The position numbers were made by a program, and so were the translations under genes. A DNA stretch of 63,278 bases from JAHEKD01 sp965215945 (GTDB lineage Bacteria; Pseudomonadota; Gammaproteobacteria; Arenicellales; JAHEKD01), in contig CBDCFC010000012.1 in assembly GCA_965215945.1 (NCBI GenBank), positions 1 through 63,278 of the forward strand, read 5' to 3'. Shown here piece by piece: positions 62,966-63,278 of this stretch; within the stretch, counting starts at the first letter, position 1; the number at the start of each line of letters is the position of its first letter. The notes under the pieces were generated by a model, which was given only the letters and a program-made list of their open reading frames with translations, had not been told where the DNA came from and did not search any database.

Positions 62966-63278
62966 CGCGCTATTTCTCCTAATTTAACTTTGAACACTTT
63001 CATCATCAACAATACAAAAGCTATACACGAAGCCAGCAATACGATTGCATATGCTGAACCTCGAGCCCAGTTACCGGCCGCGTTAAAGGCTTGATATATA
63101 ACCTGGGTAAACCACAAGCTACTTGGGCCACCAAGAATTTGAGGAGCTGCGAGAGCCCCGGCAGTGAGCATAAACACCATAGTACAACCTGAAGTTATAC
63201 CGGGCTTGGCATGTGGAATAATAATTCTACGGTGAATCCTTGACCAGGATGCACCCATATCCCTAGCCGCTTCGATTT
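62962..63278 (-). CDS. ABC transporter permease (PotB-like), cut by window end
   Basis: The last 105 residues of the partner permease; the frame continues beyond 63278 (EAARDMGASW is readable at the edge). The EAA loop EAARDMGASWSRIHRRIIIP is followed by GALAAPQILGG and a last helix SAYAIVLLASCIAFVLLMM. It ends with KVKLGEIAR. Overlap of 4 bp with the PotC-like gene marks an operon whose ATPase and binding protein should lie outside the window. Confidence 0.85.
   Translation of the reverse strand, partial: IEAARDMGASWSRIHRRIIIPHAKPGITSGCTMVFMLTAGALAAPQILGGPSSLWFTQVIYQAFNAAGNWARGSAYAIVLLASCIAFVLLMMKVFKVKLGEIAR

Noticed and set aside
1..63278. tRNA, rRNA and CRISPR arrays
   Set aside because: Scanning intergenic stretches on both strands showed no cloverleaf ending in CCA, no rRNA-like segment and no repeat-spacer array.

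Overview
The window looks like chromosomal DNA of a gammaproteobacterium, probably marine or host-associated. This is inferred from gene content: PdxH, a YbdK-like ligase, two CorC/HlyC-type proteins, an AGCS symporter with UspA, an MMPL/LolA-like/outer-membrane trio, and betaine or hydroxyproline-type catabolism. No rRNA, tRNA or CRISPR array was seen.

Layout. 1-1.85 kb: a broken ZIP-like transporter carrying a cyclic-nucleotide-binding domain, and a CHAD-domain gene. 2.2-7.8 kb: one tightly coupled operon of hydantoinase/oxoprolinase A and B subunits, an aminotransferase and a maleate-isomerase/racemase-type enzyme. 7.9-19.6 kb: an accessory island with small secreted proteins, a secreted endonuclease/phosphatase-fold enzyme, a decayed partition-like locus, a very large SpvB-RHS protein gene split by an IS200/IS605-type element, and a MORN-repeat lipoprotein. 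19.8-23.4 kb: two CorC-like proteins and a DUF6151-like protein. 23.5 kb: a structured intergenic segment that may be a small RNA. 24-37 kb: a catabolic island on both strands (2-hydroxyacid dehydrogenase, two DapA-family enzymes, MttB-family methyltransferase, enolase-superfamily enzyme, two SDRs, FCD-type GntR regulator, ALDH, FAD oxidase), with near-identical candidate GntR operators at two places. 37-46 kb: alanine symporter, UspA, PdxH, ligase, N-formylglutamate amidohydrolase-like enzyme, a chromate transporter with a premature stop, an EamA exporter and a MetE-C-like protein. 46-54 kb: a dimethylglycine/sarcosine dehydrogenase-like gene, then MarR, MMPL exporter, LolA-like protein and a beta-barrel protein. 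54-61 kb: hybrid histidine kinase, periplasmic binding protein, TonB receptor, and a divergent response regulator. 61.5-63.3 kb: a 56-residue membrane peptide gene and two polyamine-type ABC permeases, the last cut by the window end.

Two properties run through the window. First, nine genes carry 19 single-base indels, often in short homopolymers, and two more have in-frame stops, while long stretches (4.3-23.8 and 24.3-42.5 kb) have no indel. This is either residual assembly error or real decay. Second, two families of palindromic repeats fill the intergenic gaps: a GGTCGGTGACAAA family (7-23 kb) and a BIME-like family of paired GTCAT...ATCTCC / GGAGAT...ATGAC hairpins (29-53 kb).

The most unusual items are the SpvB-RHS gene, whose reading frame is restored exactly by removing a 540-bp element and whose variable C-terminus is collagen-like; the GntR operator arrays; the TonB/binding-protein/kinase/regulator module; the permease with a repeated C-terminal tail; and the candidate small RNA.
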